Assembly (NCBI GenBank): GCA_034003765.1
Contig: JAVEXZ010000019.1
Coordinates: 1 to 30,063, forward strand
Reading direction: 5' to 3'
Source of the DNA: JAAZGD01 sp034003765
GTDB taxonomy: Bacteria; Bacillota; Clostridia; Peptostreptococcales; Anaerovoracaceae
DNA: 30,063 nucleotides
This document shows, piece by piece, positions 16,508 through 24,981 of this stretch (positions are counted from its first letter, which is position 1; every line of letters starts with the position of its first letter). Under the pieces are notes generated by a model that worked only from the letters and a program-made list of their open reading frames with translations, had not been told where the DNA came from and did no database searches. A program made the translations under genes and the position numbers.

Positions 16508-16574
16508 ATTTGATATAATTAATTAAAACTGCGACATAGGATAGAGGTGTCCCAAAAGTATAATATTTTTATTC

Positions 16575-16603
16575 TTGATTTATCACTAGTGTGTTATTAT
16601 AGC
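16575..16603 (+). promoter_or_regulatory. Possible promoter of the sensor-symporter operon
   Basis: TTGATT (16575-16580), a 17-base spacer and TATAGC (16598-16603), 55 bases before the sensor start. The -10 box is weak. Confidence 0.35.
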
Positions 16604-16657
16604 GGTAATAAAAGGTTTTCCATATAATGCTTACCTTTGAAAAAGGAGGAAAATAAA

Positions 16658-19165
16658 TTGAGTAGAAATCAAATCCTTAGAATGATTTTTAGTGTTGTTC
16701 TACCACCGATACTTGTTATTATTCTTTTCGTAGTTTCTATTGGAATGGTTATTATCCCTTCGACAGAGGAAGCATTAATGGATAAAAAGCGTGATTTGAT
16801 TCAGGCGATTGTCATCTCTGCAACAAGCATAATGGAACGGCATGCTCAAATGGAACAGGCTGGACTGGTCTCAAGGGAATAAGCACAAAAAACAGCCTTA
16901 GCAGAAATGAGAGCCCTTCGTTATGGAGACGAAAATAGGGATTACCTCTGGATAACAGATCTGGAACCAACAATGGTTATGCACCCATTTTTTTCTGATT
17001 TAGAAGGAACTCTTCTTGACAAATATGCCGATTCAGAAGGCAAATTGCTTTTTATTGAAGCTGTGGAAATCGCAAAAAAAGACGGTCAAGGATACATCTC
17101 ATATATGTGGCCTAAACAAGACAACATAACTGAGCCAGTGGAAAAGCTCTCATATGTAAGCCTTTTCAAACCATGGAGCTGGGTGATTGGAAGTGGAATC
17201 TATCTAGACGATGTACAAGCTGAAATTCAGGCTGTAACATTTCGACTACTTACGATTTCACTATGGATAGGCGGAATTGTTTTTCTCATTCTTTTATTTA
17301 TTATTCGGCGTGGTTGGAAAAGTCAAAAAGACAGATACCTATTTCAAACTGAGTTGAAACGTTCACGAGAGCGATACCAAGCACTAGCCCATGCTTCTAG
17401 TGAAATGATATTTTTAACTATAGACGGTTTAATTGCAGGGGTTAATCAAAAGGCTTGTGAACTATTAGGGTTTAAAGAAGAAGAAATGATTACAAAGAGC
17501 TTCTCGGAATTCGTTTCAGATGCAAATGCCCTTTCTCAATTATCAAAGGCTGCAAATGAAGAAGGCCCTCATCCAGTAGAAACAGTCATCAAGGGCAAAC
17601 ATGGGCCAGAAAGAGTTCTTTTATCAGTTGAGCATGCCATCGTAAACGAACTACCTGCGATTATGTATGCTGGACATTCCTTAGTGTTAAAAGAATTACC
17701 AGCTATTAACTTTATATCCCACACAAATATTAATCAAAACGGTTTTGGTATTATTAAACTAGAAAATTCATTAAGTGGAAAAATAATATCGGCTGATAAT
17801 ACGGCAGTTGAATTGCTTGAAAGTAGCAACAATAAGATACTCGCAGGAAAACCATTAAAGAACTTTATTGACGCTGCTGATGTTAGTCGGCTATTACTTC
17901 AAATACAAGAAACTAAGCAAGCGAAAAATATGATTCTTCGCTTTACGTTTTCAAATGGCAACAAAGGATACTTACAAGCAAATGCTTCTATTATAATCGA
18001 TGACCCAAGTCAAGAGACCGATGACGCTGGTGGAGGGGAAAAAATATTGCTTTTCATTTCAGATGTAACCGAACTTCAGACATCTCAACGATTAACAGAG
18101 GATATTTTATCAGAATGTTTGGCACCTGAAAGAACAGTTTCTTTGAAATCAAATGATGATTTGGAGAAATTTGACGAGGAAGAGATAAGGGAATCTTTTC
18201 TTCGAGATAAAATCATCTTAAGGCAATCTGTTAAAATAGGGTCGGCACCAGGAAAAATAAGCCTTGCCGCATCACAATCTATCAATCGGGTTTTTCAATA
18301 CGCAATCAGAAGGGCTATCCAGGAGCTGGGGGCCCCCCCATGCAAATATGCTTTGCTAGCTTATGGCAGTATCGGCAGAATAGAACCTACCCTAAATATA
18401 GATCAAGATACTGCTATTTTATTTGAATCAACAGACAATGACACATTTAACCGGGATTATTTCCGTAGTTTTGGACAGCTTGTCACTGATTGCTGCGCTA
18501 AAGCTGGAATTCCCCCTTGTAACTCAGGAAATACAGCCGCAAATCCAGAATGGTGCAAAAGTGACTTGGAATGGAAAATGCAATTTTCACATTGGATAAA
18601 TGCATCTCAACCCGAAGACTTAATCCTAGTAAATATCTTTTTTGATTTTTCTATGATCTCGGGAGATGAAATGCTTGTAAGAAGCTTACGACAGCATATC
18701 TTTGATGAAGTTGAAAAGAAACCTTCTTTTCTTTTCAACCTGGCTCAAGATACATTAAGTTTTCGTTCTCCTTCAGATCTATTGGGACATATCCGTTCAG
18801 ACAGTAAGCAAGGAAATTATGTAAATATCAAGGGAACAATGCTTCACTTTGTAAATTTTGCACGGATTTACTCCCTAAAGCATAGTATATCTGAAACCAA
18901 CACCGCTAAAAGACTCCAGGTTTTGACCAAGATGAATTATATACCTTCAGATACTGGAAAAGATGCCATGGAGGCTTGGGAATTATTATTTGAAATGCGT
19001 TTGAAAAATCAGGTGGCTTCATCAGAACTTAATTTCCCCCAGGAAAACACATTGATGCTTGAAGAACTCTCTAGTTTTAAGGAAGCCTCCCTAACAAAAG
19101 CAATTAATCACGTTAGCAATTTACAAAAACGTATTACAACCGATCTTGGAATAAGGGGTTTATAA
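16658..19165 (+). pseudogene. Cache-PAS-PAS-DUF294 membrane sensor/nucleotidyltransferase, interrupted by one in-frame TAA
   Basis: One 835-codon frame. Codon 75 (16880-16882) is TAA; the parts are 16658-16882 and a downstream frame with Met at 16907. Both sides are in the same frame and no other lesion is seen. Order of parts: TM1 (about 8-32); an extracellular single Cache domain (about 36-192) with DYLWITDLEPTMVMHP and SWVIGSGIYLDD; TM2 (about 193-216); two PAS-like domains (about 238-348 and 363-475); a DUF294 nucleotidyltransferase with GSIGRIE (570-576) and DQD (582-584); then the DUF294 C-terminal helical domain. The GlnD-like fold suggests it nucleotidylates a target or makes a nucleotide signal. 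The TTG at 16658 is chosen because AAGGAGG lies 7 bases before it. The Cache consensus expects Glu or Gln at codon 75, so GAA to TAA or CAA to TAA is likely. Confidence 0.85.
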
Positions 19166-19168
19166 TAT

Positions 19169-19912
19169 ATGCGAATTGGATTGTTTGGTGACGTTCATGG
19201 AAATTATGAAATATTCTACGATTTGCTAATGCATTCCGTAAAGACCCAGAATATTACTGCAGCTTTTCAAGTGGGGGATTTTGGTCTATCAGAAAAAGTT
19301 TTAAAGCAAAGAGAACTCTTCGAATTACCAGTACCTCTATTTGTAGTAGATGGAAATCATGAGGATTTTCCCTTCATAACAAAGTCCCTAAAAAATAATA
19401 ACAATAAGGACTGGGCTAATCATAACCTACATTATCAATCTAGAGGATCCGTTGCAAACATTGGGGATATAAATGCTGGCTTTATTGGAGGAGCTTTTAA
19501 CGTTGATCAACGACAACTTAAAAAAAGCGGGAATTATATTACAAATGATGATGTTAAGCTAGCAACAAAAAATTTCGCTTTACAACCATTGGATATTGTA
19601 GTATCCCATTCATGCCCTTCTGGGATAGGTATAGGGATGGAAGGAAGTCCCTTTCATCGATGGGGTGTCGTCAATTACATTGTATTAGATGGCTACAATC
19701 CAGGGCCTAGTGGAGATTACGGGGAAACTCAACTTACCAATCTTTGGAACAGAATGAAGCAGCGACCAAAACTGTGGGTTTTTGGCCACTTTCATCAATA
19801 TCAATCCACTATGATTGACGATACCCAATTCCTTTGTTTACCCCGGGTAGATATATTCCACCAGTGTGTGGTTTGGGACACTGACACAGGTGAAATAACC
19901 ATGGAGGGTTGA
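19169..19912 (+). CDS. Calcineurin-like metallophosphoesterase
   Basis: A 247-residue cytosolic protein with every metal-site motif of the superfamily: GDVHGN (7-12), GDFG, GNHED, VVSHSCPSG and GHFHQ. Such enzymes hydrolyse phosphomono- or diesters with two metals. The substrate is unknown; the family contains cyclic-nucleotide, dinucleotide-polyphosphate and protein phosphatases. It starts 3 bases after the sensor stop, so the two are translationally coupled. The pairing suggests it removes a nucleotidyl group or degrades a signal made by the DUF294 enzyme; this is inference. The frame is fully intact, unlike its two larger neighbours. Confidence 0.88.
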   Translation: MRIGLFGDVHGNYEIFYDLLMHSVKTQNITAAFQVGDFGLSEKVLKQRELFELPVPLFVVDGNHEDFPFITKSLKNNNNKDWANHNLHYQSRGSVANIGDINAGFIGGAFNVDQRQLKKSGNYITNDDVKLATKNFALQPLDIVVSHSCPSGIGIGMEGSPFHRWGVVNYIVLDGYNPGPSGDYGETQLTNLWNRMKQRPKLWVFGHFHQYQSTMIDDTQFLCLPRVDIFHQCVVWDTDTGEITMEG

Positions 19913-19949
19913 TGGTTATTTTGAGTATTAATAGATTTAATATTTGGCA

Positions 19950-20056
19950 AAAATGTGTTGCTATTTCGAGAAAATGTGTTTGATAAAATGTGTCGCAATC
20001 TTCAGAAAATTCTTGCTTGTTGATAAAAGACATGATAAAATCATCAATTAACAAGC
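19950..20056 (+). promoter_or_regulatory. Repeat and hairpin region before the symporter genes
   Basis: In the 261-bp gap between the phosphoesterase and the small subunit, AAAATGTGT occurs three times (19950, 19971, 19985). GCTTGTT (20015-20021) can pair with AACAAGC (20050-20056). This may be a regulator site or an mRNA structure. No T-run follows, so it is not a terminator. Confidence 0.3.
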
Positions 20057-20173
20057 TGAACTCTTGGATAGCGATTTTTTCGTCACACGATTCTTGGTTT
20101 GTTTTCAGGGAGGAGGAAAAGACCCCCAAACATTTAAACCCGCTTTTAAATAATAGTAAGGAGGATGAACTAA

Positions 20174-20428
20174 ATGAGTGATTTGAACGTAACATCAGAT
20201 TATCAAAAACTAGATCCAAAAGTTTTCCGAAAGAAAGTCATGCTATGTTTCGGACTATTTGCAATTTTCTTTATCTACTACATTTCTTGTGCCATAATCC
20301 AAACACCTGGATTTCAAGATTTTTCATCAATTCCTTTCATGGGCATGCCATTAGGGTTTGTTTTATCAATGGGAGTATTTCCAGTTTCCTGGGGCATACT
20401 AATTATATTTTTTATTTTTTGGAGGTAA
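20174..20428 (+). CDS. Small membrane subunit of a solute:sodium symporter (DUF4212/DUF485-like)
   Basis: An 84-residue protein with two membrane helices (about 24-45 and 55-83), separated by the short loop QTPGFQDFSSIPF and the motif GMPLGFVLSMGVFPVSWG. Small two-helix proteins of the DUF4212 or DUF485 (YjcH) type are usually encoded just before SSS-family symporters and are thought to be accessory subunits. I cannot decide between the two families by eye. The AAGGAGG site before the ATG is strong. The symporter starts 6 bases after its stop. Confidence 0.7.
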   Translation: MSDLNVTSDYQKLDPKVFRKKVMLCFGLFAIFFIYYISCAIIQTPGFQDFSSIPFMGMPLGFVLSMGVFPVSWGILIIFFIFWR

Positions 20429-20434
20429 AAAAAT

Positions 20435-22051
20435 ATGCAAAATCCATTAGTACTTTTTTTTATCGCAATCTTTGTAGGTGCAACGGTAGTCGTCACCTGG
20501 TATACCTCTAAATCATCAAGGTCCGCAGCTGATTTTTATGTCGCCGGCAATAAAGTTCCATGGGTCCAAACAGGGATAGCAATGGTAGGTAGTTATTTGT
20601 CTGCCGCCAGCTTTCTTGGTGTTGCTGGAGATATTTCCATATTTGGCGTTGACCGAATCTGGCTGGCAATCGGGTTTTTCGGTGGGTATATGGCGGTTCT
20701 GCTGCTAATTGCTGGACCACTTCGTAATGTAGGCAGCTACACTGTTGCAGATGCTCTATACAGACGTTTTCCAGCAAAAGAAGTTAAACTTCTAATAATG
20801 ATTTCAACCTTGGTCATTTCAACTTTTTATCTTGTCCCTCAAATGTTAGGTGCAGGGTTATTATTCGAATTGCTAATTGGTTGGGATTTTTTAACAGTAA
20901 TAATAGGTTTGGGAGTTTTAATAAGTATATATATCATCTTTGGTGGCATGAAGGCTACATTATATAATCAAGTTATACAGGCAAGTTTCTTATTCGGGAT
21001 TATGGTTTTTATAACTGTATTCGGTATGCTTGTCTTCGTAGATGGGTCAATGGTTAAGCTGATTGAGTTGGTATCAAATATTGTTCCCCCATCAATCGCT
21101 GGCACAAATGAAGCAGTTGCTTCCGCTGTATCATCAGCACCAAATGCATCAGAAGCTGTCCTGGTTGCAAGAGAAATGCTCCCAGATGCACCAACTGCAA
21201 TGACAATAGGTGTTCAGACTCCTAGTTTGCTTGCTCAGATAAGCACAGTTGTCGCACTTGTGTTTGGGACCGCTGGTTTGCCTCATATATTAATCATGTT
21301 TTACACTGTTCCAAGCGCGAAAGCTGCTTAAAAAAGTGTAATGCTGTGTGTTATAATGTTAGGCATATTTTATATATGTACGATACTTTTTGGATTACTA
21401 CTTATGCCTCAAATTTATCCGCAACTTGTTTCTTGGATTGCTGAAGGCAATGCAGGATTTGCAAAAAATATGTCTGTATTAGCGGGCACCGAAATGCTTG
21501 GTGGAAACCTCTTGATGGCACTTGCAGCAGCTGGGGCTGTAGCGGCTGTACTTAGCACTTCTGCAGGGCTTATGATCGCTTGTGCATCAACAGTAAGCCA
21601 TGATCTTTATAAGGTTTATATAAATGTACATGCAACTGAAAAGCAAGAATTAAATATTGCTAAGGTTACAACTATCGTAATGTCAGCGGTGTCTATAACC
21701 CTTGCTGTGGCTTTAAAAACTCAAAATGTTGCTTGGCTAGTAATGCTTGGTTTTGGGATCGCTGCAAGTGCAATATTCCCAGCGATGGTTACCACTTTAT
21801 GGTGGAGGAGACTTACAAGACAAGGTGTTATTGCTGGAATAGCATCGGGCTTATTTGTTTCACTGTCTTTCGTTGTTATGTTGCTAAGTGGAGTTCCTAC
21901 TTTCTTAGGAATGTCAACTGCTGGGGGACCTGGCATATTTGGAGTTACTATCTCCTTTGTTGCTTTGTTTACAGTAAGTATGATGACATCAGATACAGGC
22001 AAAAATACTGAAGAATTCTTCGCCTTAGCCCACAGGCCTGATACAGATTAG
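20435..22051 (+). pseudogene. Solute:sodium symporter (SSS family, acetate-permease-like), interrupted by one in-frame TAA
   Basis: A single 539-codon frame with an internal TAA at codon 299 (21329-21331). The N-terminal part is 20435-21331 and the C-terminal part has its first Met at 21341, in the same frame. It shows about 13 membrane helices and SSS features such as SAADFYVAGNKVPW, SAASFLGVAGDI, YTVADALYRRFP, LPHILIMFYTVPSAKAA and LSTSAGLMIACASTVSHDLYK. The family usually reads AKAA-Arg/Lys-KSV where the TAA stands. Relatives import acetate or other monocarboxylates with Na+. With the stop, helices near the ion site are lost, so the gene is probably inactive unless the stop is read through. 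GGAGG precedes the ATG. A terminator follows. Confidence 0.87.
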
Positions 22052-22054
22052 TAG

Positions 22055-22072
22055 TCTGGGGCATCGCCTCCA
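22055..22072 (+). repeat. Imperfect copy of the tRNA-Cys 3' end (possible attachment site)
   Basis: TCTGGG-GCA-TCGCCTCCA compared with TCTGGG-TG-TCGCCTCCA at 16448-16464 in tRNA-Cys. The 6-mer and 9-mer match exactly around a 2-3 base difference. It lies 3 bases after the symporter stop and directly before a terminator, in the same sense as the tRNA. No integrase is seen. Confidence 0.5.
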
Positions 22073-22074
22073 TC

Positions 22075-22111
22075 AAAAGAGCCTGTAACGTATGCCGTTG
22101 CAGGCTCTTTT
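22075..22111 (+). terminator. Rho-independent terminator after the symporter
   Basis: A 16-bp stem AAAAGAGCCTGTAACG/CGTTGCAGGCTCTTTT with one G-U pair and the 5-base loop TATGC. It is nearly palindromic and may also serve the minus strand. Confidence 0.9.
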
Positions 22112-22325
22112 AGTTTATTATTATCACCCAACTAAATAATTCAATAAAAAATATATTTCTCTTTCCAATAAAGTTGGCTATTCCACATATTGGAGGCTGA
22201 TGGCTCAATACATAGTTTTGCACAGTACATAAAGCCTCTAATCAAAAACTTCCAAAATTGAGAGCCTTGAAAAAAAATTGAAATGACATATTATCAATAA
22301 ATTCCAAATGCAGCAAATGAATAAA

Positions 22326-22571
22326 CTACTGACCCAAGGTTTGGGTTATCAAATATGAGACCACCAGTAAAATACCTAGAAAGACCAAAATCTCTACAAG
22401 ATGGTTCCATATATACCTGGCAAATCGGCGAAGTGTATCTAGGTAATTAGCTCCTGCAGAATAGGAGACATTAACAAAAATATATATTATCAAAATATAT
22501 ATCACTACTATAATCGCAAGAATAGCAATTCCTGTTATCAAAACTGTTCTTTCTAAAACGATTCTAAACAT
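22326..22571 (-). CDS. Small two-helix membrane protein, unknown
   Basis: An 81-residue frame with two long hydrophobic stretches (about 10-34 and 60-76) around a charged middle (YLDTLRRFARYIWNHLVE). I recognise no family. The ATG is preceded by AAGGT, a weak ribosome binding site. It lies 85 bases after homoserine dehydrogenase on the same strand and could be the last gene of that operon. An ACCCAA/TTGGGT hairpin overlaps its end without a T-run. The hydrophobic pattern favours a real gene. Confidence 0.55.
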   Translation of the reverse strand: MFRIVLERTVLITGIAILAIIVVIYILIIYIFVNVSYSAGANYLDTLRRFARYIWNHLVEILVFLGILLVVSYLITQTLGQ

Positions 22572-22656
22572 ATCTACCTTGCTAATCTGAGTTAATGTTC
22601 TGCGCCCATAAAGGTTTCAAAAACCCTTGGGTAATCAATAGTAAACACCCTTAGTG

Positions 22657-23703
22657 TTATACCTTTAATTTCCCCTTTTCAACCAATAGTCTAAGTAGAT
22701 CGCTTAATACCCCATAACCTGTCTGCAGGATTTCTGGGTCATGCTCAACTATTGAGACCTTTCCCATTAAGTCAGTGGTAATAGATACCACTGAAGATGT
22801 TCCTTTTATGCCCCCCAAGAGGCTCCCTTCATCGACTTCCCGAGGTTCTACAAATCCCAGAATTTTTCCGTCTATGATTTCTCCTCGGCAAATAAGTTTG
22901 ATGATTTTACCTCGGCCTTGGGCCTCTTTTATTGTATCAAGGCTTATTCCTTCAATGCCCTTGGGGCGAATCTGGTCTGGGGTCATATTAGCCCCCATCA
23001 AAACATTCATTAGTGCAGTTAGCTTAGCGGCACTATCCCACCCTTGGGTATCCATATCCGGGTCAGCTTCAATAAAACCTCTGCGCTTACCCTCTTCCAT
23101 AATTTCATCCATATCTTTTCCTAAAGCCAATTCTTCCAATATATAATTAGTGGTAGAGTTAAGAATTCCTTCTATTTCTAACACCCGACAAAGCCTTAAG
23201 GTTTCTTGGACCATATTAAATACGGGAGTACCGTCCATCACCGTGGTTTCATAAAAAAATAAACTGTTCTTGTCCTGAGCTAATGCTTTTAAAGATTGAA
23301 AAGCCCATGCAATGGGCCCTTTATTTGCAGTAATGACGTCCTTCCCTCGAGCAAATGCCCCTTTAATATGCTGTATAGCTGGCTCTCCAGAGAAAATATT
23401 AAGGGGAGTAAGCTCTACCAACACATCGTATTCGGCTTTTTCAACAACATCAAAAGAAGAGAAGTAAGAAAAGTCTTTCTCCCCTTCATTAAAATGTCCA
23501 TTCAAAGCCATATCTTCAAGTGCCTTTTCTAAATCAAGCCCTCCAGGGTTATATAGACTTCCTCTGCTCTTGGTAGTTATGGCGGTTACAATAGGCTTCA
23601 CACCATATATGTTTTGAATCTTCCCTTCTTTTTCTATGAGAAGAGAAGCAAATGATTGGGCAGCATTTCCAAAGCCCAATATAGCCAGTCTAATAGTCTT
23701 CAC
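22657..23703 (-). CDS. hom: Homoserine dehydrogenase (short form without ACT domain)
   Basis: A 348-residue enzyme. A Rossmann start GFGNAAQSFASLL is followed by the catalytic Lys128 in VITANKGPIA, NSTTNYILEE and EADPDMDTQGWDSAAKLTAL with the family acidic residues and Lys227. It converts aspartate semialdehyde to homoserine with NAD(P)H, or the reverse. The C-terminal ACT domain found in about 430-residue homologues is missing, so threonine feedback of that type is unlikely. The start is GTG, one base after the stop of the PLP gene, which is tight coupling. The GxGxxxQ loop differs slightly from the common GxGxVG. Confidence 0.88.
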   Translation of the reverse strand: MKTIRLAILGFGNAAQSFASLLIEKEGKIQNIYGVKPIVTAITTKSRGSLYNPGGLDLEKALEDMALNGHFNEGEKDFSYFSSFDVVEKAEYDVLVELTPLNIFSGEPAIQHIKGAFARGKDVITANKGPIAWAFQSLKALAQDKNSLFFYETTVMDGTPVFNMVQETLRLCRVLEIEGILNSTTNYILEELALGKDMDEIMEEGKRRGFIEADPDMDTQGWDSAAKLTALMNVLMGANMTPDQIRPKGIEGISLDTIKEAQGRGKIIKLICRGEIIDGKILGFVEPREVDEGSLLGGIKGTSSVVSITTDLMGKVSIVEHDPEILQTGYGVLSDLLRLLVEKGKLKV

Positions 23704-23704
23704 C

Positions 23705-24979
23705 CTAGGCCTCTTTTACAAAATCATTTACAGCTTTTATTACTCTGTCTATCTCGCTCTGTATGTTGTATGGAGCAAGACCTATCCGAACAAGGCCTCC
23801 AGTATCTGTTAGGCCAAGAACATTTCTTATTGTTTCAATAGCATAATAGTCCCCGTCCCATACAAAAAGACCTCTATCTCCAAGGTACCTACCTATATCA
23901 GCTGAGTTATGGCCTTCTATATTAAAGCTTACCGTTGAAGTTCTGGGATGTCCAGAGCCAGGTCCATATATCTTTAGGCCTTTAATTTTTGAAAGTTCTT
24001 TTCTCATTTGGTCTGCCAAACCTTCTTCATATTTATCGATGGCAAGCATACCTGCAACAACATTTCGTCTTCGTCCTGTTAGTCCTTTAGTTTCCTCTTG
24101 GAAAAAATCAATATGCCTTGCCCCAATATCTCCAATGAATTCAACTGCGGCAACAGCTCCTGCACACATTTCCATGGCTGGAGTTCCTGTCTCGAATTTG
24201 TGAGGAGTATGTTCGTTATCATAAGCAAATACTCTTAAGGCCTTTATCTTCTCCCCTAGGCTCTTTTCGATGTACATAATACCAATGTGAGGCCCAAAGA
24301 ACTTGTAGGCGGAACAAAGCAGAATATCCGTCCCAATGGCCTTTACATCAATGGGTTTGTGGGGTGCATAGTGGACTGCATCAACTACGGTTATTGCACC
24401 CTTTTTATGGGCTTCATCAATAAGCTTTTTCACGTCTGTTATAGTCCCACAGGAATTTGCAGCCCAGTTTACAGCAACAACCTTGGTCTTATCTGATAAC
24501 TTGTTCATGTAATCATCAAAGTCCAAAGTTATTGTATCGAGATTAATTTTTACGCTTTTTACTACTATCCCAAAGTCCTCTAGGGTTCTCCAAGACGAAC
24601 GATTTCCCTCATGGTCGATATCAGTGATAATTACTTCATCGCCTGGCTTTAAGTCTCTTAAGATTGCCATGGCTAATTTGAAATTAATGGTTGTTGTATT
24701 CTCACCGAAAGCCACTTCTTCTCCACTGCAGCCAAAGAAATCTCCAAAGACATCGTGGGCATGGGCAAACATAGCATCACTTTCTTCAGAAGTTACAAAA
24801 GCACCTCCCGAATTGGCATTGTGGTAGTAGAGGTAGTCGTTTATCTTCTCTACGACACTCTTAGGAACTTGAGTTCCTCCAGGACCATCTAAAAATGCTG
24901 CCGCATGGCCATTTACGGTTTTGGACATTGCTGGAAACTGCTCTCTTACATAATCAATATCAAATACAAAATCTCTCAT
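23705..24979 (-). CDS. Class-V aminotransferase fold PLP enzyme (cysteine desulfurase-like)
   Basis: A 424-residue fold-type I PLP enzyme. It has the N-terminal FLDGPGGTQVPKSV, GENTTTINFKLA phosphate-binding segment, Asp200 and His203 in VVDAVHYAPH, and PLP Lys226 in CSAYKFFGPH. It matches the NifS/SufS-like class-V branch (the TIGR01976 type as I recall). The C-terminal loop that carries the desulfurase active-site Cys reads GLFVWDGDYYAIE and has no Cys. I therefore doubt true cysteine desulfurase activity; a lyase, racemase or other C-S/C-N role is possible. It sits between the acyl-CoA ligase and homoserine dehydrogenase with 1-2 base gaps. Confidence 0.82.
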   Translation of the reverse strand: MRDFVFDIDYVREQFPAMSKTVNGHAAAFLDGPGGTQVPKSVVEKINDYLYYHNANSGGAFVTSEESDAMFAHAHDVFGDFFGCSGEEVAFGENTTTINFKLAMAILRDLKPGDEVIITDIDHEGNRSSWRTLEDFGIVVKSVKINLDTITLDFDDYMNKLSDKTKVVAVNWAANSCGTITDVKKLIDEAHKKGAITVVDAVHYAPHKPIDVKAIGTDILLCSAYKFFGPHIGIMYIEKSLGEKIKALRVFAYDNEHTPHKFETGTPAMEMCAGAVAAVEFIGDIGARHIDFFQEETKGLTGRRRNVVAGMLAIDKYEEGLADQMRKELSKIKGLKIYGPGSGHPRTSTVSFNIEGHNSADIGRYLGDRGLFVWDGDYYAIETIRNVLGLTDTGGLVRIGLAPYNIQSEIDRVIKAVNDFVKEA

Positions 24980-24981
24980 CC

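Noticed and set aside
16541..16557. Insertion-sequence end (GGTGTCCCAAAAG resembles some IS terminal repeats)
   Set aside because: I found no inverted partner and no transposase in the window, so it is kept only as an alternative to the tRNA-fragment idea.
19944..19961. Sigma-54 promoter (TTGGC...TTGCT)
   Set aside because: GG and GC are 12 bases apart; sigma-54 promoters need 10.
19990..20181. A 63-codon frame before the small symporter subunit
   Set aside because: It starts with GTG without a ribosome binding site, overlaps the start of the next gene and has no recognisable family.
16880..21331. Alternative genetic code with TAA as a sense codon
   Set aside because: Other genes in the window end with TAA at their expected lengths (spoVG, purR, mazG, phosphoesterase-upstream frame), so TAA is a normal stop here.
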